Of a stretch of DNA of 64,000 nt, positions 25,020 to 34,512 are shown in pieces. A program made the translations under genes and the position numbers. The stretch is from Flavobacteriales bacterium (lineage in GTDB: Bacteria; Bacteroidota; Bacteroidia; Flavobacteriales_G; Salibacteraceae), in NCBI GenBank assembly GCA_018660685.1, contig JABJJW010000011.1, positions 124,001-188,000 of the forward strand, given 5' to 3'. The notes under the pieces are model-generated. The model had not been told where the DNA came from and ran no database searches. It saw only the letters and a program-made list of their open reading frames with translations. Each line of letters opens with the position of its first letter. The first letter of the stretch is position 1.

Positions 25020-26119
25020 AACCTCGCATTTGCCATATCAGCACGGCACACAGTCCTGATGACATCCGAATATTTAAAAAAGAGTGTAATTCTCTTGCTG
25101 AAGCGGGATATGATGTACATCTCATCGCACCTCCAAAAACAGAAGTAAAGTCTGAACATATTTCGGTTCATTATCTCTCTAAAGATCGGCTGAGATTCAA
25201 TCGAATGTGGTCGGGGGTTAATGAAGTGGTTCAGTTAGTTGATACGATAAAACCATCCGTGGTTCACTTGCATGACCCAGAGTTGCTCCGCATCGTATCT
25301 AAGTTTAAATCTCGAGGCATTAAGGTCGTCTATGATGCTCATGAAGATCTTCCTCAGCAAGTGTCGACTAAGTCTTACATACCCCGTTTTTTGCGTCCTG
25401 TGGTCGGTGTTTCTGTCAATTCCTATATGAAAAGGCAGCTTAAGAAATGCTCGGCAATCGTGGCGGCTACACCACATATTGCAAGTCAGCTCAGTGGCAT
25501 TGGACCGATCGTACACACAGTTTGTAATTATCCAATCATTAACCAAACACCTGATGTAAATCGACCTTGGAATAGAACCGTATGCTACATCGGAAGTATT
25601 ACAGAGTCTCGCGGGATCATTCAAATGCTCGATTCAATATCATACATGGATGATGTAGAATTTGATTTGGTAGGGCCATTCGGAAGTAATTCGCTTGAAG
25701 AACGATGCAGGCAACATCCGAATTGGGAAAAAGTGAGATTTCATGGTCCGTTATACGGTACAGAAGCTTCGAACATTATGAAGGGCGCTTCAATTGGCCT
25801 GGTGCTGTTACAACCCTTTCCTAGCTACGAGAAAGCACTTCCAGTTAAGATGTTTGAATATATGAATCATTCATTGCCTGTGCTAGCAAGTGATTTCGAT
25901 CTGTGGAGCTCCATTTTGAAGAATGCAAATGCCGGTGTTTGTGTTGACTCCTCAAGTCCAGTAGAGATCGGAAGATTTGTCAATCGTTTGCTTTCGGATC
26001 AGGAAGAATTAGAGCGAATGGGGATGGCGGGAAGTGCAGCGGTGATGGAGACCTACAACTGGAAGAGCGAAGTCAATGCGTTGCTTAAGCTCTATCAAGA
26101 TTTGAACTTAGCTCGCTGA
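25016..26119 (+). CDS. Glycosyltransferase family 4
   Basis: The 367-residue GT-B enzyme starts at GTG 25016, overlapping the ATPase stop as GTGA, and opens with the family string ICHISTAHSPDDIRIFKKECNSL. The DAHEDLPQQV segment in the N-terminal domain and a C-terminal half with CYIGSITESRGI and KMFEYMNHSLPVLASDF support GT4 with NDP-sugar donors. It belongs to the tight polysaccharide operon. Linkage and sugar cannot be predicted. Confidence 0.9.
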   Translation: MKPRICHISTAHSPDDIRIFKKECNSLAEAGYDVHLIAPPKTEVKSEHISVHYLSKDRLRFNRMWSGVNEVVQLVDTIKPSVVHLHDPELLRIVSKFKSRGIKVVYDAHEDLPQQVSTKSYIPRFLRPVVGVSVNSYMKRQLKKCSAIVAATPHIASQLSGIGPIVHTVCNYPIINQTPDVNRPWNRTVCYIGSITESRGIIQMLDSISYMDDVEFDLVGPFGSNSLEERCRQHPNWEKVRFHGPLYGTEASNIMKGASIGLVLLQPFPSYEKALPVKMFEYMNHSLPVLASDFDLWSSILKNANAGVCVDSSSPVEIGRFVNRLLSDQEELERMGMAGSAAVMETYNWKSEVNALLKLYQDLNLAR

Positions 26120-26215
26120 TTTCGCCACAATCAAAAGCCTGATCTTTATAACAAATAACACAGGCGCAATTTTGGCTGACTATGAGAGTTACTATTGTCC
26201 TTACCATCACCCTGC

Positions 26216-27454
26216 ATGAGCTTGTTTGATCAGCATAGAATCTTCCTTTACCAAAACTATCTGCTCTACGCAATTGCCTTCTTGCTTCCGGTTACGCCCA
26301 AAATCGTTCCTCTTCTCATTGTAGTTTTTGGGCTCTTGTCTTTCTACGCAATCTTTAAAAAGTACAGCCGTGCACACCTAAGCGAAGTTTCAATTTTATT
26401 GGCTCTGCTGTTTCTATTGCATGTGGTCGGCATGTTCTACACCTCGAATACGAATAGGGGCTTGTTTGACCTCGAGGTCAAATTGAGTTTGATTGTCTTT
26501 CCGCTGGTTTTTATAGGCTTCAAGTTTGTGAATACGACCAATTTCAAAACTACGCTGCGGATGTTTCTTTTTGGGTCGGTAGCGGCCGCGGTGATTTGCT
26601 TAGGTCAAAGCAGTTATGAGTACTTCATCAATGACATGCCGTATTACTACTTTCTGACGTCAAGATTTTCAGTCATTATTCATCAGAGCTACTTTGCGAT
26701 GTACCTAATTTTCTCCATGCTGATTTTGGCTTATTTGGCTTGGGATCAATTAAAAGAAAATGGATGGAAGAATAGAATATTGAATCTCTTGTTGATGCTC
26801 TTTCTGTCCTTATGCGTCATACTTACGGGCTCCAAAACGGGCTTCATTATCTGGGTCATTGTTGTATTTGGAATGGTCGCATTTCTTGTAAAGGAAATGA
26901 CACATAAGTGGATTCCAATTCTTGGGCTTATGGTTCTAACCAGCCTCGTAGGAGTAATTTTTAGGGAAGCTCCATTGCTCCAATCAAGGATTGTAAATGT
27001 TCTTCAAATTACCCAGAATGAAGAGGTGAATCCATTAGCCACTGAAAGTACAGAAGTGAGATATCTAGTTTATTCGAGTGCTTGGGATATTATCAATTCT
27101 CAGCCATGGTATGGTATGGGAACTGGAGATTTTCAAGATGAGCTTGATAAGATCTATGAAGAGAGAGGCTACAAGTTTGCGCATGCACGACATCTAAACA
27201 CACATAATCAGTTTCTACAATCTTGGATTGCCCTAGGGATTCCTGGTATTACACTCATCCTTGGAATTTTTATTGTGATGTTTCAGCAAGCGCTCAAAAA
27301 CAGAGATTGGTTGTATGTGGGCTTCACAACTATTTTCCTCGTAATTAGCCTGACTGAGAGTAGCCTGTACATGCAGGCAGGAGTAGTCTATTTTAGCTTT
27401 TTCGCCGTGCTCTTTGCGCGAAAATCTCAGTCCAATCCAGAGCCCGAAGCGTGA
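26216..27454 (+). CDS. O-antigen polymerase/ligase family protein (Wzy/WaaL-like)
   Basis: The 412-residue polytopic protein has about eleven hydrophobic segments and a large periplasmic loop near residues 265-330 containing the family-typical WYGMGTGDFQDEL and ARHLNTHNQFLQSWIALGIPG (Wzy_C-type H-N-x-(F/Y)-L). Such proteins polymerise or ligate lipid-linked glycans in the periplasm. ATG 26216 is used rather than a TTG seven codons upstream. A 96-bp gap precedes it, the largest inside this operon. Polymerase versus ligase cannot be separated from sequence. Confidence 0.88.
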   Translation: MSLFDQHRIFLYQNYLLYAIAFLLPVTPKIVPLLIVVFGLLSFYAIFKKYSRAHLSEVSILLALLFLLHVVGMFYTSNTNRGLFDLEVKLSLIVFPLVFIGFKFVNTTNFKTTLRMFLFGSVAAAVICLGQSSYEYFINDMPYYYFLTSRFSVIIHQSYFAMYLIFSMLILAYLAWDQLKENGWKNRILNLLLMLFLSLCVILTGSKTGFIIWVIVVFGMVAFLVKEMTHKWIPILGLMVLTSLVGVIFREAPLLQSRIVNVLQITQNEEVNPLATESTEVRYLVYSSAWDIINSQPWYGMGTGDFQDELDKIYEERGYKFAHARHLNTHNQFLQSWIALGIPGITLILGIFIVMFQQALKNRDWLYVGFTTIFLVISLTESSLYMQAGVVYFSFFAVLFARKSQSNPEPEA

Positions 27455-28503
27455 TGGAGAACGAAGGTGCAGTCTCGGTGGTGATTCCTTGTTTTAATGA
27501 AGAAGCTTATATAGGGCCTTGTGTAGAGTCTGTGATAGTTTCTGGACGAAAGAGTAACAAGAAGTTCAAAGTTATCGTTGTCGATGGCCAAAGTGATGAC
27601 AGGACGCCTCAGTTGCTCGAACAACTTCAGGTAAATTATACAGAGCTAATCGTGTTGGAAAACCCTGATCGGGTAACGCCAATTTCCTTGAACATTGGAA
27701 TTAAGTATGCTAACTCGGGCGTCGTAATAATTCTCGGAGCTCACTCAAAAGTGAACGAGAATTTCATTTCGATGAATCTGGAAGTATTGAATGAAAACCC
27801 AACAGCCGATTGCGTGGGCGGTGTGATTAAGAACACTTTCGATGGTAAATCAGGTGAGCTGTTTGAAAAAGCATTGACCTCAAGTTTTGGGGTGGGGAAT
27901 GCTCGATTTAGAACTGGTGGGGAAGCTGGATTTGTAGATACTGTGGCCTTTGGTGCTTACCGAAAAAGAGTCTTCGAGTCGATTGGTTATTTTGATGAAA
28001 GATTGGCAAGAAATCAGGATGATGAATTTAATTTCCGCTTGTTGAAAGCAGGGATGAAAATCTTTTTTGATCCAAGAATACAATCGAACTATTTCATCAG
28101 AACAGAGTTAAAAAAACTAGGCCGCCAGTACCATCAGTACGGCTATTGGAAAGTTTATGTGAATGTTCTGCATCGGCAGGTTACCACTTGGAGACAACTT
28201 GCTCCGGTGTTGTTGGTGACTTCAATTCTAGCCTATCCTGTATTGGTTAGTCTGGCAATTATTTATGATTCTACATGGTTTTCGTGGCCATCTGTGGTAA
28301 TAGCCGTGGAAATGACCTTGTATTTCCTCCTGCTACTCATAGTTTCAGGGAGGCACGCAAACTCTCTTTGGAAGACGAATAAGATGATGCAAATCTTTTG
28401 GGCACTCCATTGGAACTATGGTTTGGGATATCTGTATGGCCTAGTTGACTTCTTAATCTTGAGGAAAAAACCCAGTTCTGCCAATGCGCACAACACACGA
28501 TGA
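27454..28503 (+). CDS. Glycosyltransferase family 2 with membrane C-terminus
   Basis: The 349-residue protein has an N-terminal GT-A domain: SVVIPCFNEEAYIGPCV, the nucleotide-binding VVDGQSDDRT, and AHSKVNENFI in place of the usual D-x-D region; QDDEFNFRLLKAG gives the catalytic (E/Q)DxE-like motif. Two or three C-terminal hydrophobic segments (about 250-300) suggest membrane attachment. This layout is shared with succinoglycan-type (ExoA-like) transferases. ATG 27454 is the last base of the preceding stop (TGATG). Its stop overlaps the methyltransferase start. Confidence 0.9.
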   Translation: MENEGAVSVVIPCFNEEAYIGPCVESVIVSGRKSNKKFKVIVVDGQSDDRTPQLLEQLQVNYTELIVLENPDRVTPISLNIGIKYANSGVVIILGAHSKVNENFISMNLEVLNENPTADCVGGVIKNTFDGKSGELFEKALTSSFGVGNARFRTGGEAGFVDTVAFGAYRKRVFESIGYFDERLARNQDDEFNFRLLKAGMKIFFDPRIQSNYFIRTELKKLGRQYHQYGYWKVYVNVLHRQVTTWRQLAPVLLVTSILAYPVLVSLAIIYDSTWFSWPSVVIAVEMTLYFLLLLIVSGRHANSLWKTNKMMQIFWALHWNYGLGYLYGLVDFLILRKKPSSANAHNTR

Positions 28504-29138
28504 GCGATGCTTTGGGAAGATACGCTGCATTAGATAGATACACGCTGGGTGTGGTAGAAGAGCGCGAGCAATACTACACGCGATTACTGGCGAAAAGTGC
28601 CCTAAGCATGGGTGATTGTCGTTTTTTGGAAATTGGGGCGGGCCATGGTTTCAACGTTCACTACTTCTTAGAAAAAGGAGTAAAGGAGGAGAATTGCACA
28701 CTTATTGAGCCTGATTCTGACCGTTTTGAATCTTTAAAAAAGACTTTCCCTAAGGCGGTTATTGAAGAAGCACGGTTTGGTGATTCTCGGGTCGAAGGCG
28801 GTTTCGATGTGATCTTAATCTCCTTAGTGCTATCCAGTATCCTCGATCACGAAATTCAGGAGCAAGTCCTATCTCGGGCACTAACAATGCTAGAACCGCA
28901 AGGACACCTCATCATCTACGAATTCAGATATGACAATCCGAAAAACAAGAATGTTAAAGGAGTTTCACCCAATTTAATCAAGCGGGTGCTCAAAGGGGGG
29001 CATAAGTTTCAACAATGGAGTGTAAGCTTGGCTCCGCCAATAGGAAGGAGGGTCGGGAAGGCTTACAAACCGATCAATTATTTGTTTCCATTCTTAAGAA
29101 CTCATTTCATCATGGATGTTTCAAATGATAATTCCTGA
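28500..29138 (+). CDS. SAM-dependent methyltransferase (class I)
   Basis: The 212-residue protein carries the SAM-binding motif I FLEIGAGHGFNVHYFL, an acidic residue at the end of strand 2 (TLIEPDSDR) and VILISLVLSSILDHE as motif post-II/III region, then IIYEFRYDNPKNKNVKG. It is a Methyltransf_11/25-like enzyme embedded between glycan genes, so methylation of a sugar or a lipid-linked intermediate is likely. The ATG overlaps the GT2 stop (ATGA). Confidence 0.88.
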   Translation: MSDALGRYAALDRYTLGVVEEREQYYTRLLAKSALSMGDCRFLEIGAGHGFNVHYFLEKGVKEENCTLIEPDSDRFESLKKTFPKAVIEEARFGDSRVEGGFDVILISLVLSSILDHEIQEQVLSRALTMLEPQGHLIIYEFRYDNPKNKNVKGVSPNLIKRVLKGGHKFQQWSVSLAPPIGRRVGKAYKPINYLFPFLRTHFIMDVSNDNS

Positions 29139-29153
29139 ACTTTACAGCCTACT

Positions 29154-30356
29154 ATGATTCCATTTTCCCCTCCACGTATAGATCAAGCAAGTATTGATGC
29201 GGTATCTGAAGTCCTTCGGTCAGGTTGGATTACAACTGGTCCAAAAACTAAGGAGTTTGAACGACAGCTAGCAGCTTACACGGGGGCGGGTAGAGTATTC
29301 TGTTGCAACTCCAACACAAATGGAATGGAGCTTTTCTTAAGATGGCTTGGCATCGGTCCAGGAGATGAAGTCATTGTTCCAGCCTATACGTATTGCGCGA
29401 CGGCCAACGTCGTTATGCATTTGGGAGCTACTCCTGTCATGGTGGACGTTTTGGATGATTTTACAATCGACCCTCAGGGAGTAGCTGCAGCCGTTACAGG
29501 GCAAACGAAAGCAATAATCCCCGTTGATTTGGCCGGGCTTCCAGTCCATTACGATCAACTCTGGGAAATTATCCAGGACAAGAAATCACTGTACAGTCCA
29601 AATTCAGAATCTCAAAATCAATTTGGTAGAATAGCTCTGGTCTCGGATTCTGCTCACTCGATTGGTGCTAGATACAAAGACGAAATCTTGGGGTCCCAAG
29701 CGGACGCGATGGTGTTCAGTTTCCATGCAGTAAAGAACCTTACGACCGCTGAAGGCGGAGGTATATGCTTCAACCTAGGTGATGAGTTTAATTTGGAAGA
29801 AGTTTATACATGGCTCAATACCCGAAGTCTGCACGGACAGAGCAAGGATGCCCTTGCTAAAACAGCGGCCGGAAATTGGGAATATGATGTCGTTGAAGCA
29901 GGGTGGAAGTGCAACATGACAGACTTGCAAGCGGCACTGGGTTTGGTTGAGTTGCATCGGTACCATGATGAAACGTTACCTAAGAGAAAGGCAATAGCTC
30001 TTGCTTATCAAGACGCTTTTTCTGTCAACCCTCACGTTAGAGAACCATTGTTGGCCGATTCTGAACGAGAATCGAGTTATCATATATATCCAATAAGAAT
30101 AGCGTGTGAGGACAGGGCCAAACGAGATGAGGTCATTAAAAGGATAATGGCTCGAGACGTGTCCGTAAACGTGCATTATAAACCCTTGCCTCTTTTGAGT
30201 GCCTATTCAAGTTCATACTCGATTGAAGATTATCCGAAAACGAAATTGATTTGGCAACAAGAAATTTCCCTACCGATCTATTATGATCTAAGCGATTCTG
30301 ACCTCGAAAGAGTGATAGAAGCGGTAGAGCTTTCAGTTGACGAAGTGCTGACATGA
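29154..30356 (+). CDS. DegT/DnrJ/EryC1/StrS family sugar aminotransferase
   Basis: This PLP enzyme transfers an amino group from glutamate to a keto-sugar nucleotide. The 400-residue protein has the Schiff-base lysine K194 in SFHAVKNLTTAEGG and the PLP-contacting SDSAHSIGA (D165, H168). The N-terminal PFSPPRIDQASIDAVSEVL is family standard. Possible products include 3- or 4-amino sugars: pairing with the WlbA-like oxidoreductase at 18939 would give a 3-amino uronate, while pairing with the downstream transferase would suggest a PglE-like 4-amino sugar for PglC-type initiation. The choice is not decidable here. Confidence 0.92.
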   Translation: MIPFSPPRIDQASIDAVSEVLRSGWITTGPKTKEFERQLAAYTGAGRVFCCNSNTNGMELFLRWLGIGPGDEVIVPAYTYCATANVVMHLGATPVMVDVLDDFTIDPQGVAAAVTGQTKAIIPVDLAGLPVHYDQLWEIIQDKKSLYSPNSESQNQFGRIALVSDSAHSIGARYKDEILGSQADAMVFSFHAVKNLTTAEGGGICFNLGDEFNLEEVYTWLNTRSLHGQSKDALAKTAAGNWEYDVVEAGWKCNMTDLQAALGLVELHRYHDETLPKRKAIALAYQDAFSVNPHVREPLLADSERESSYHIYPIRIACEDRAKRDEVIKRIMARDVSVNVHYKPLPLLSAYSSSYSIEDYPKTKLIWQQEISLPIYYDLSDSDLERVIEAVELSVDEVLT

Positions 30357-30940
30357 TACGAGCTTTCGACTTCTTCATTTCCGTCTTATTGTTGGTGATA
30401 TTCTCTCCAGTTTTACTCCTTTTATCACTCTGGATTATGCTGGATTCCAAGGGAGGAATCCTCTTTAAACAAGATAGAATTGGTGCGAATTCAAGTAAGT
30501 TTAAAATATTGAAATTCAGAACAATGAGACTTAATTCTGAAAGTAAAGGATTACTTACGGTTGGAAGTGATGAGCGAATCACAGATGCAGGTAAATTCCT
30601 TCGAAAATATAAGCTCGATGAGCTTCCTCAATTATACAATGTATTGGTCGGTGAAATGAGCATGGTTGGGCCTCGACCTGAAGTAGAAAAATACGTTGAC
30701 CTATACTCTGACGATCAACGCAAAATTCTCATGGTGAAACCTGGAATTACAGATCGGGCCTCACTCGAATATTTTGAAGAATCTGACATTTTAGGGAAAA
30801 GTGCGGATCCGGAAAGTACTTACATCCAAGAAATCATGCCAAGGAAGATTGTTTTGAATATGCCATACGTGTTGAGTCCAACGATCGGAAGTTATTTTAA
30901 AACCTTGGGTCAAACAATGATTAAGATCCTTTCGAGATAA
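30353..30940 (+). CDS. Sugar transferase, monotopic phosphoglycosyl transferase (PglC/WcaJ-type)
   Basis: The 195-residue protein has one N-terminal re-entrant hydrophobic helix (FISVLLLVIFSPVLLLLSLWI) and the catalytic domain with FKQDRIGANSSKFKILKFRTM, RKYKLDELPQLYNVL (Asp-Glu catalytic dyad) and GEMSMVGPRPE. It is the minimal size of the family, like PglC, and transfers a sugar phosphate from UDP-sugar to undecaprenyl phosphate. It is the last gene of the operon; its 3' end overlaps the DNA glycosylase gene by 20 bp. Confidence 0.93.
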   Translation: MIRAFDFFISVLLLVIFSPVLLLLSLWIMLDSKGGILFKQDRIGANSSKFKILKFRTMRLNSESKGLLTVGSDERITDAGKFLRKYKLDELPQLYNVLVGEMSMVGPRPEVEKYVDLYSDDQRKILMVKPGITDRASLEYFEESDILGKSADPESTYIQEIMPRKIVLNMPYVLSPTIGSYFKTLGQTMIKILSR

Positions 30941-31490
30941 ACCGCCAAGGCAGAAGGGAGTCACTTCCCGCATATTCAATGCCCACTCTTTTTGTGACTT
31001 CAATATTTGGCGTAATGCCGTAATCTTCAACCCAAATTGTTGCTCCACAAAGATCTTCTCCATAGTGAGATCGATCAATCCCCATCGCTGTGGATAGTGT
31101 TCCAGGTCCGCTGCTCAGTCTCTTGTGATTATTTTGGAATCCCCGTCGGCCCATCATAAACTCGATCCCTTCATGAGGCTTTAGTCCTCTAATAAGGACA
31201 GCATCGGCTAGTCCTTCCTCATTTGTGACAACGTTAAACATATTGTGAATCCCGTAACACAAGTACACATATGAAATTCCAGGTGGTCCATACATCACTT
31301 CGGTTCGTTTTGAGCGAAGTCCACCAAACGAATGACTGGCCTTGTCAATTCGGCCGTTATAAGCTTCAGTCTCGACGATGACTCCCTTACATAATTGACC
31401 CGATATGTAAGTACAAAGGGTCTTCCCAATGAGATCCCGTGCGATGGCTACAACATCATCATGTTGATAGTAATCGCGGTTGAGTTTCAT
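30921..31490 (-). CDS. DNA-3-methyladenine glycosylase (AAG/MPG family)
   Basis: This base-excision-repair enzyme removes alkylated purines, hypoxanthine and related bases. The 189-residue protein has the catalytic Glu motif VIVETEAYNG, SFGGLRSKRTEVMYGPPGISYVY and RLSSGPGTLSTAMGI, all hallmark AAG strings, and typical bacterial length. Its start overlaps the stop of the upstream lipoprotein gene by one base (TAATG), so the two are co-transcribed. Confidence 0.95.
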   Translation of the reverse strand: MKLNRDYYQHDDVVAIARDLIGKTLCTYISGQLCKGVIVETEAYNGRIDKASHSFGGLRSKRTEVMYGPPGISYVYLCYGIHNMFNVVTNEEGLADAVLIRGLKPHEGIEFMMGRRGFQNNHKRLSSGPGTLSTAMGIDRSHYGEDLCGATIWVEDYGITPNIEVTKRVGIEYAGSDSLLPWRFISKGS

Positions 31491-32080
31491 TATTCTTCGA
31501 AATAGATAGCGAAGGCGTGCAGTTGTTTGTGCATTGTTTCAAGTGCTGCTGTTCGCATTTCTGGCTGGCCAGATTCAATGTGCATGACCATTTCATCAAT
31601 TTTTAATAAAAATTCCTGTAAGTGCACATCGGCTGGCGGTTCAACCGTAGATACATCAAACACCCGATGCTGCCTCTCACGAACCCCCAATGCAAATTCC
31701 ATGAATTGTTGTTCGGTCGGACTTTCATCTAGTATGAAAATATCCACGTATTTGTCAATCTCATCAACAGCTTCAATTACTTCCACATTTACTTTCCATT
31801 TCTTGCCGTCTTCTTTGACGATTTTGGCCATTTCCAGTACAGGTTTTGGCTCGTCAGCAGGGTTAGGGTATCCCGGAGGAGGAGGAGGAAGTTCCTCTCT
31901 TTGTTCAGGTGGCGCCTGAAATTCAGGTTTGGGCTCTTGATGAGGTTGGGCGTGTGGATCATTTTGTTCCGCAACTCCTGAAGTCTGAGGTACGTTAATT
32001 TTGTTTGAGTCGTGCTGACTGCTGCAGGCTTGAATCCAGAGCCCGAAAACGACTGTAAAAGCTATTATATAATTCTTCAT
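31490..32080 (-). CDS. Proline-rich lipoprotein of unknown function
   Basis: The 196-residue protein starts at ATG 32080 with a lipoprotein signal (MKNYIIAFTVVFGLWIQAC, C19). A low-complexity linker rich in Pro, Gln and Glu (residues about 25-75, including LPPPPPGYP) is followed by an acidic alpha/beta or helical domain ending in MRTAALETMHKQLHAFAIYFEE. I do not recognise the domain. It is translationally coupled to the DNA glycosylase gene, a pairing whose meaning is unclear. Confidence 0.75.
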   Translation of the reverse strand: MKNYIIAFTVVFGLWIQACSSQHDSNKINVPQTSGVAEQNDPHAQPHQEPKPEFQAPPEQREELPPPPPGYPNPADEPKPVLEMAKIVKEDGKKWKVNVEVIEAVDEIDKYVDIFILDESPTEQQFMEFALGVRERQHRVFDVSTVEPPADVHLQEFLLKIDEMVMHIESGQPEMRTAALETMHKQLHAFAIYFEE

Positions 32081-32174
32081 GTTCACTAATCAAATGCGAA
32101 ACTAATGCTCAGAAATTAGACCTCGGTGAAGAACTTGATCGGTCTTGAATCATTCAATTTTCTTATTTCGCAAC

Positions 32175-33593
32175 ATGCTCAAAGGAATCCCACTTCATTG
32201 GAAAGTCATTATCGGAATTATTCTAGGTGCTGTTTATGCTTGGATGAGCATTCTGTTTGATTGGAACGAATTCACCATTTTCTACATCAAGCCTCTTGGG
32301 GATATCTTCATTAACATCCTGAAACTCATCGCGGTACCGATGGTTTTATTCTCCATAATTCTCGGAGTGACCTCATTAAAAGATGTCAATAAGCTGGGCA
32401 AGATGGGATTGAAAACCCTACTTCTTTACGTGGCAACAACGATGATTGCGGTGACTATTGGGTTGACCTTGGTAAATATTATTGAGCCAGGAGTTTCGCA
32501 AGATGACTCTATTCGAGTTAGAAATAGGATAGGTTATGAACTATGGCGCGACGCCAATGATGTGGTCAAGCTAGATGAAAACTGCTATGGATGCGATCCT
32601 GAAAATGCTCAGTACGTCTCTGACCTTCAATCCAAAGAGGAAAAACCGAACGATTGGGTCCAAGATAAAATGGCTAAAGCAGAACAAGAAAAGCGGAATC
32701 AGCGCGAGTTTGGTCCACTAAAACCTCTAGTTGACATTGTGCCAACCAACATCTTTCGAGCCCTTTCTGATATGTCGATGCTCCAGATAATATTCTTCGC
32801 AATATTCTTCGGCGTGGTACTGCTTTTAATTGATCCCGAAAAAGCCAAGCCTGTGATTAGCTTGGTCGATGGTCTAAACGAAGTGTTTGTACGGATGATT
32901 TGGGTGGTGATGAAGGCGATGCCATTTTTTGTGTTTGCTCTGATGGCCGGGCAAATCGTGAAGGCAGCGGGATCCGATCCAGACCGGTTTTTTGAACTAC
33001 TCGATTTTTTACTGCGATATTCAATTGTAGTGGTGATAGGCTTACTTTTTATGATGTTTATATTCTATCCGACCGTTGTTCGGCTCTTTGTCAAACAACT
33101 GACTTTTCGCAAGTTTTTAGGAGGGATTCGGGATGCACAAATCACCGCCTTCTCAACGAGTTCTTCTGTTGCCACCTTACCTGTAACGATGGACTGCGTT
33201 CATAATAATTTGGGCGTAAGTGAACGAACTTCGAGCTTCGTTCTCCCGATAGGAGCGACCGTGAACATGGATGGCACGAGCTTGTATCAAGCGGTTGCGG
33301 TTGTTGCGTTGGCACAATTCCACATGGTCGACTTGAGTCTTGCACAACAGCTTACCATCATTGTGACGGCCACTTTAGCGTCCATTGGGGCAGCGGCAGT
33401 TCCAAGCGCTGGCCTTGTACTCATGATCATTGTGTTGGAGTCTGTTGGATTAAATCCCGCTTGGATTGCTTTGATCTTTCCTGTTGATCGAATTCTTGAC
33501 ATGTGTCGTACCGCTGTAAACGTTACAGGGGATGCGACTGTGTCCAGCATAGTAGCGAATTCCGAAGGCGAAATGTCTACTTCGACCCCTTGA
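32175..33593 (+). CDS. Dicarboxylate/amino acid:cation symporter (DAACS family)
   Basis: The 472-residue protein is a GltP/DctA-type secondary transporter for glutamate, aspartate or C4-dicarboxylates, driven by Na+ or H+. It shows the HP1 serine motif TAFSTSSSVATLP, the TM7 motif VNMDGTSLYQAV and the HP2/TM8 segment GAAAVPSAGLVLM, then ALIFPVDRILDMCRTAVNVTGD. A loop of about 70 residues after TM3 (NCYGCDPENAQ to REFGPLKPL) is longer than in E. coli GltP. ATG 32175 is chosen over a TTG at 32145. Confidence 0.93.
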   Translation: MLKGIPLHWKVIIGIILGAVYAWMSILFDWNEFTIFYIKPLGDIFINILKLIAVPMVLFSIILGVTSLKDVNKLGKMGLKTLLLYVATTMIAVTIGLTLVNIIEPGVSQDDSIRVRNRIGYELWRDANDVVKLDENCYGCDPENAQYVSDLQSKEEKPNDWVQDKMAKAEQEKRNQREFGPLKPLVDIVPTNIFRALSDMSMLQIIFFAIFFGVVLLLIDPEKAKPVISLVDGLNEVFVRMIWVVMKAMPFFVFALMAGQIVKAAGSDPDRFFELLDFLLRYSIVVVIGLLFMMFIFYPTVVRLFVKQLTFRKFLGGIRDAQITAFSTSSSVATLPVTMDCVHNNLGVSERTSSFVLPIGATVNMDGTSLYQAVAVVALAQFHMVDLSLAQQLTIIVTATLASIGAAAVPSAGLVLMIIVLESVGLNPAWIALIFPVDRILDMCRTAVNVTGDATVSSIVANSEGEMSTSTP

Positions 33594-33603
33594 TGTTTAT
33601 AGC

Positions 33604-34512
33604 ATGAAGAAGGTATTAGCTTCTTATTGGTTCCCTTCATTACTCGGTGTTTTACCAACAGTGTTTTGGGCTCCGAGTGAATTAAGCTTTATGCTAATCT
33701 TTTGCTTTAGCCCTTTGCTCATATGGCTTTATAGAAAGGAAAAACTGCGCGAGATATTCATTGGAACCTATTTGTTTTTCCTGGTGTTTGATCTGATCAG
33801 TTTACGATGGCTTTGGCAGGTTGAGTTTTCAGTGAAAGGGTGGGTTATAGCCATCATCGCGCTAATACTATTACCGGCGTTGCAATCAATTCCAATCTTC
33901 CTCGGGATGGCTCTCTCGAAACGCCTTAACCTCATCTATGTTCTTGGATCCATTCCAGTGATCGCCGTTATGTTTGACTTTATAAATGCAGGAGTTTTTC
34001 TTGGATTTCCTTGGTTGAACCCTGTGCTCGCTTTGGGTTCATCACTTCTAAAACCCATGGGGGCGCAGTACGTCGGAATATTGGGATTGACATTCTTCCT
34101 TTACTTATCCAATGTTGGGGCGGCCCTCATTTACATCCAAGCTAACAACCTTCAGAGAGGAGCAGGAATAGCTTTGATTGTAATCAGTATTCTCGTCACG
34201 TACTACCCAGTGATGACGAACGCCGAGGACGGTGAACGGGTAAAGGTTATGGCGGCCTTCCCTGAGTTCAATCCATACAATTGGTCGGAGACAGAGCTGT
34301 ATGAACACAGCCGACATGTGCTTGAGGCAATAGAGATGGCAAAAAAGAATGATGTTCAGCTTGTGATTTTTCCAGAAGGATATCTGAGAGATTTTGGAAG
34401 CCGTTCTCTGTATGCCAATGTTTCCATTTGGTTGTTGGTAAAAGGATTGTTGACAGAGATAACGGATCATCAAACGTCAGCGTTACCATTCCTTGGAACG
34501 CGAGTAGTTTAG
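33604..34512 (+). pseudogene. lnt: Truncated apolipoprotein N-acyltransferase fused to foreign sequence
   Basis: Lnt adds the third acyl chain to lipoproteins; intact enzymes run to roughly 500 residues. The N-terminal membrane domain is recognisable (FINAGVFLGFPWLNPVLALG; GAQYVGILGLTFFLYLSN) and the nitrilase domain begins with VMAAFPEFNPYNWSE and the catalytic Glu in LVIFPEGYL. About 15-40 codons later homology ends. The DNA from about 34430, read in another frame, encodes the tail of a T9SS cargo protein. The catalytic Lys and Cys are missing, so the 302-codon frame should be inactive. Either a deletion joined two genes or the assembly is chimeric at 34380-34440. Confidence 0.8.
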
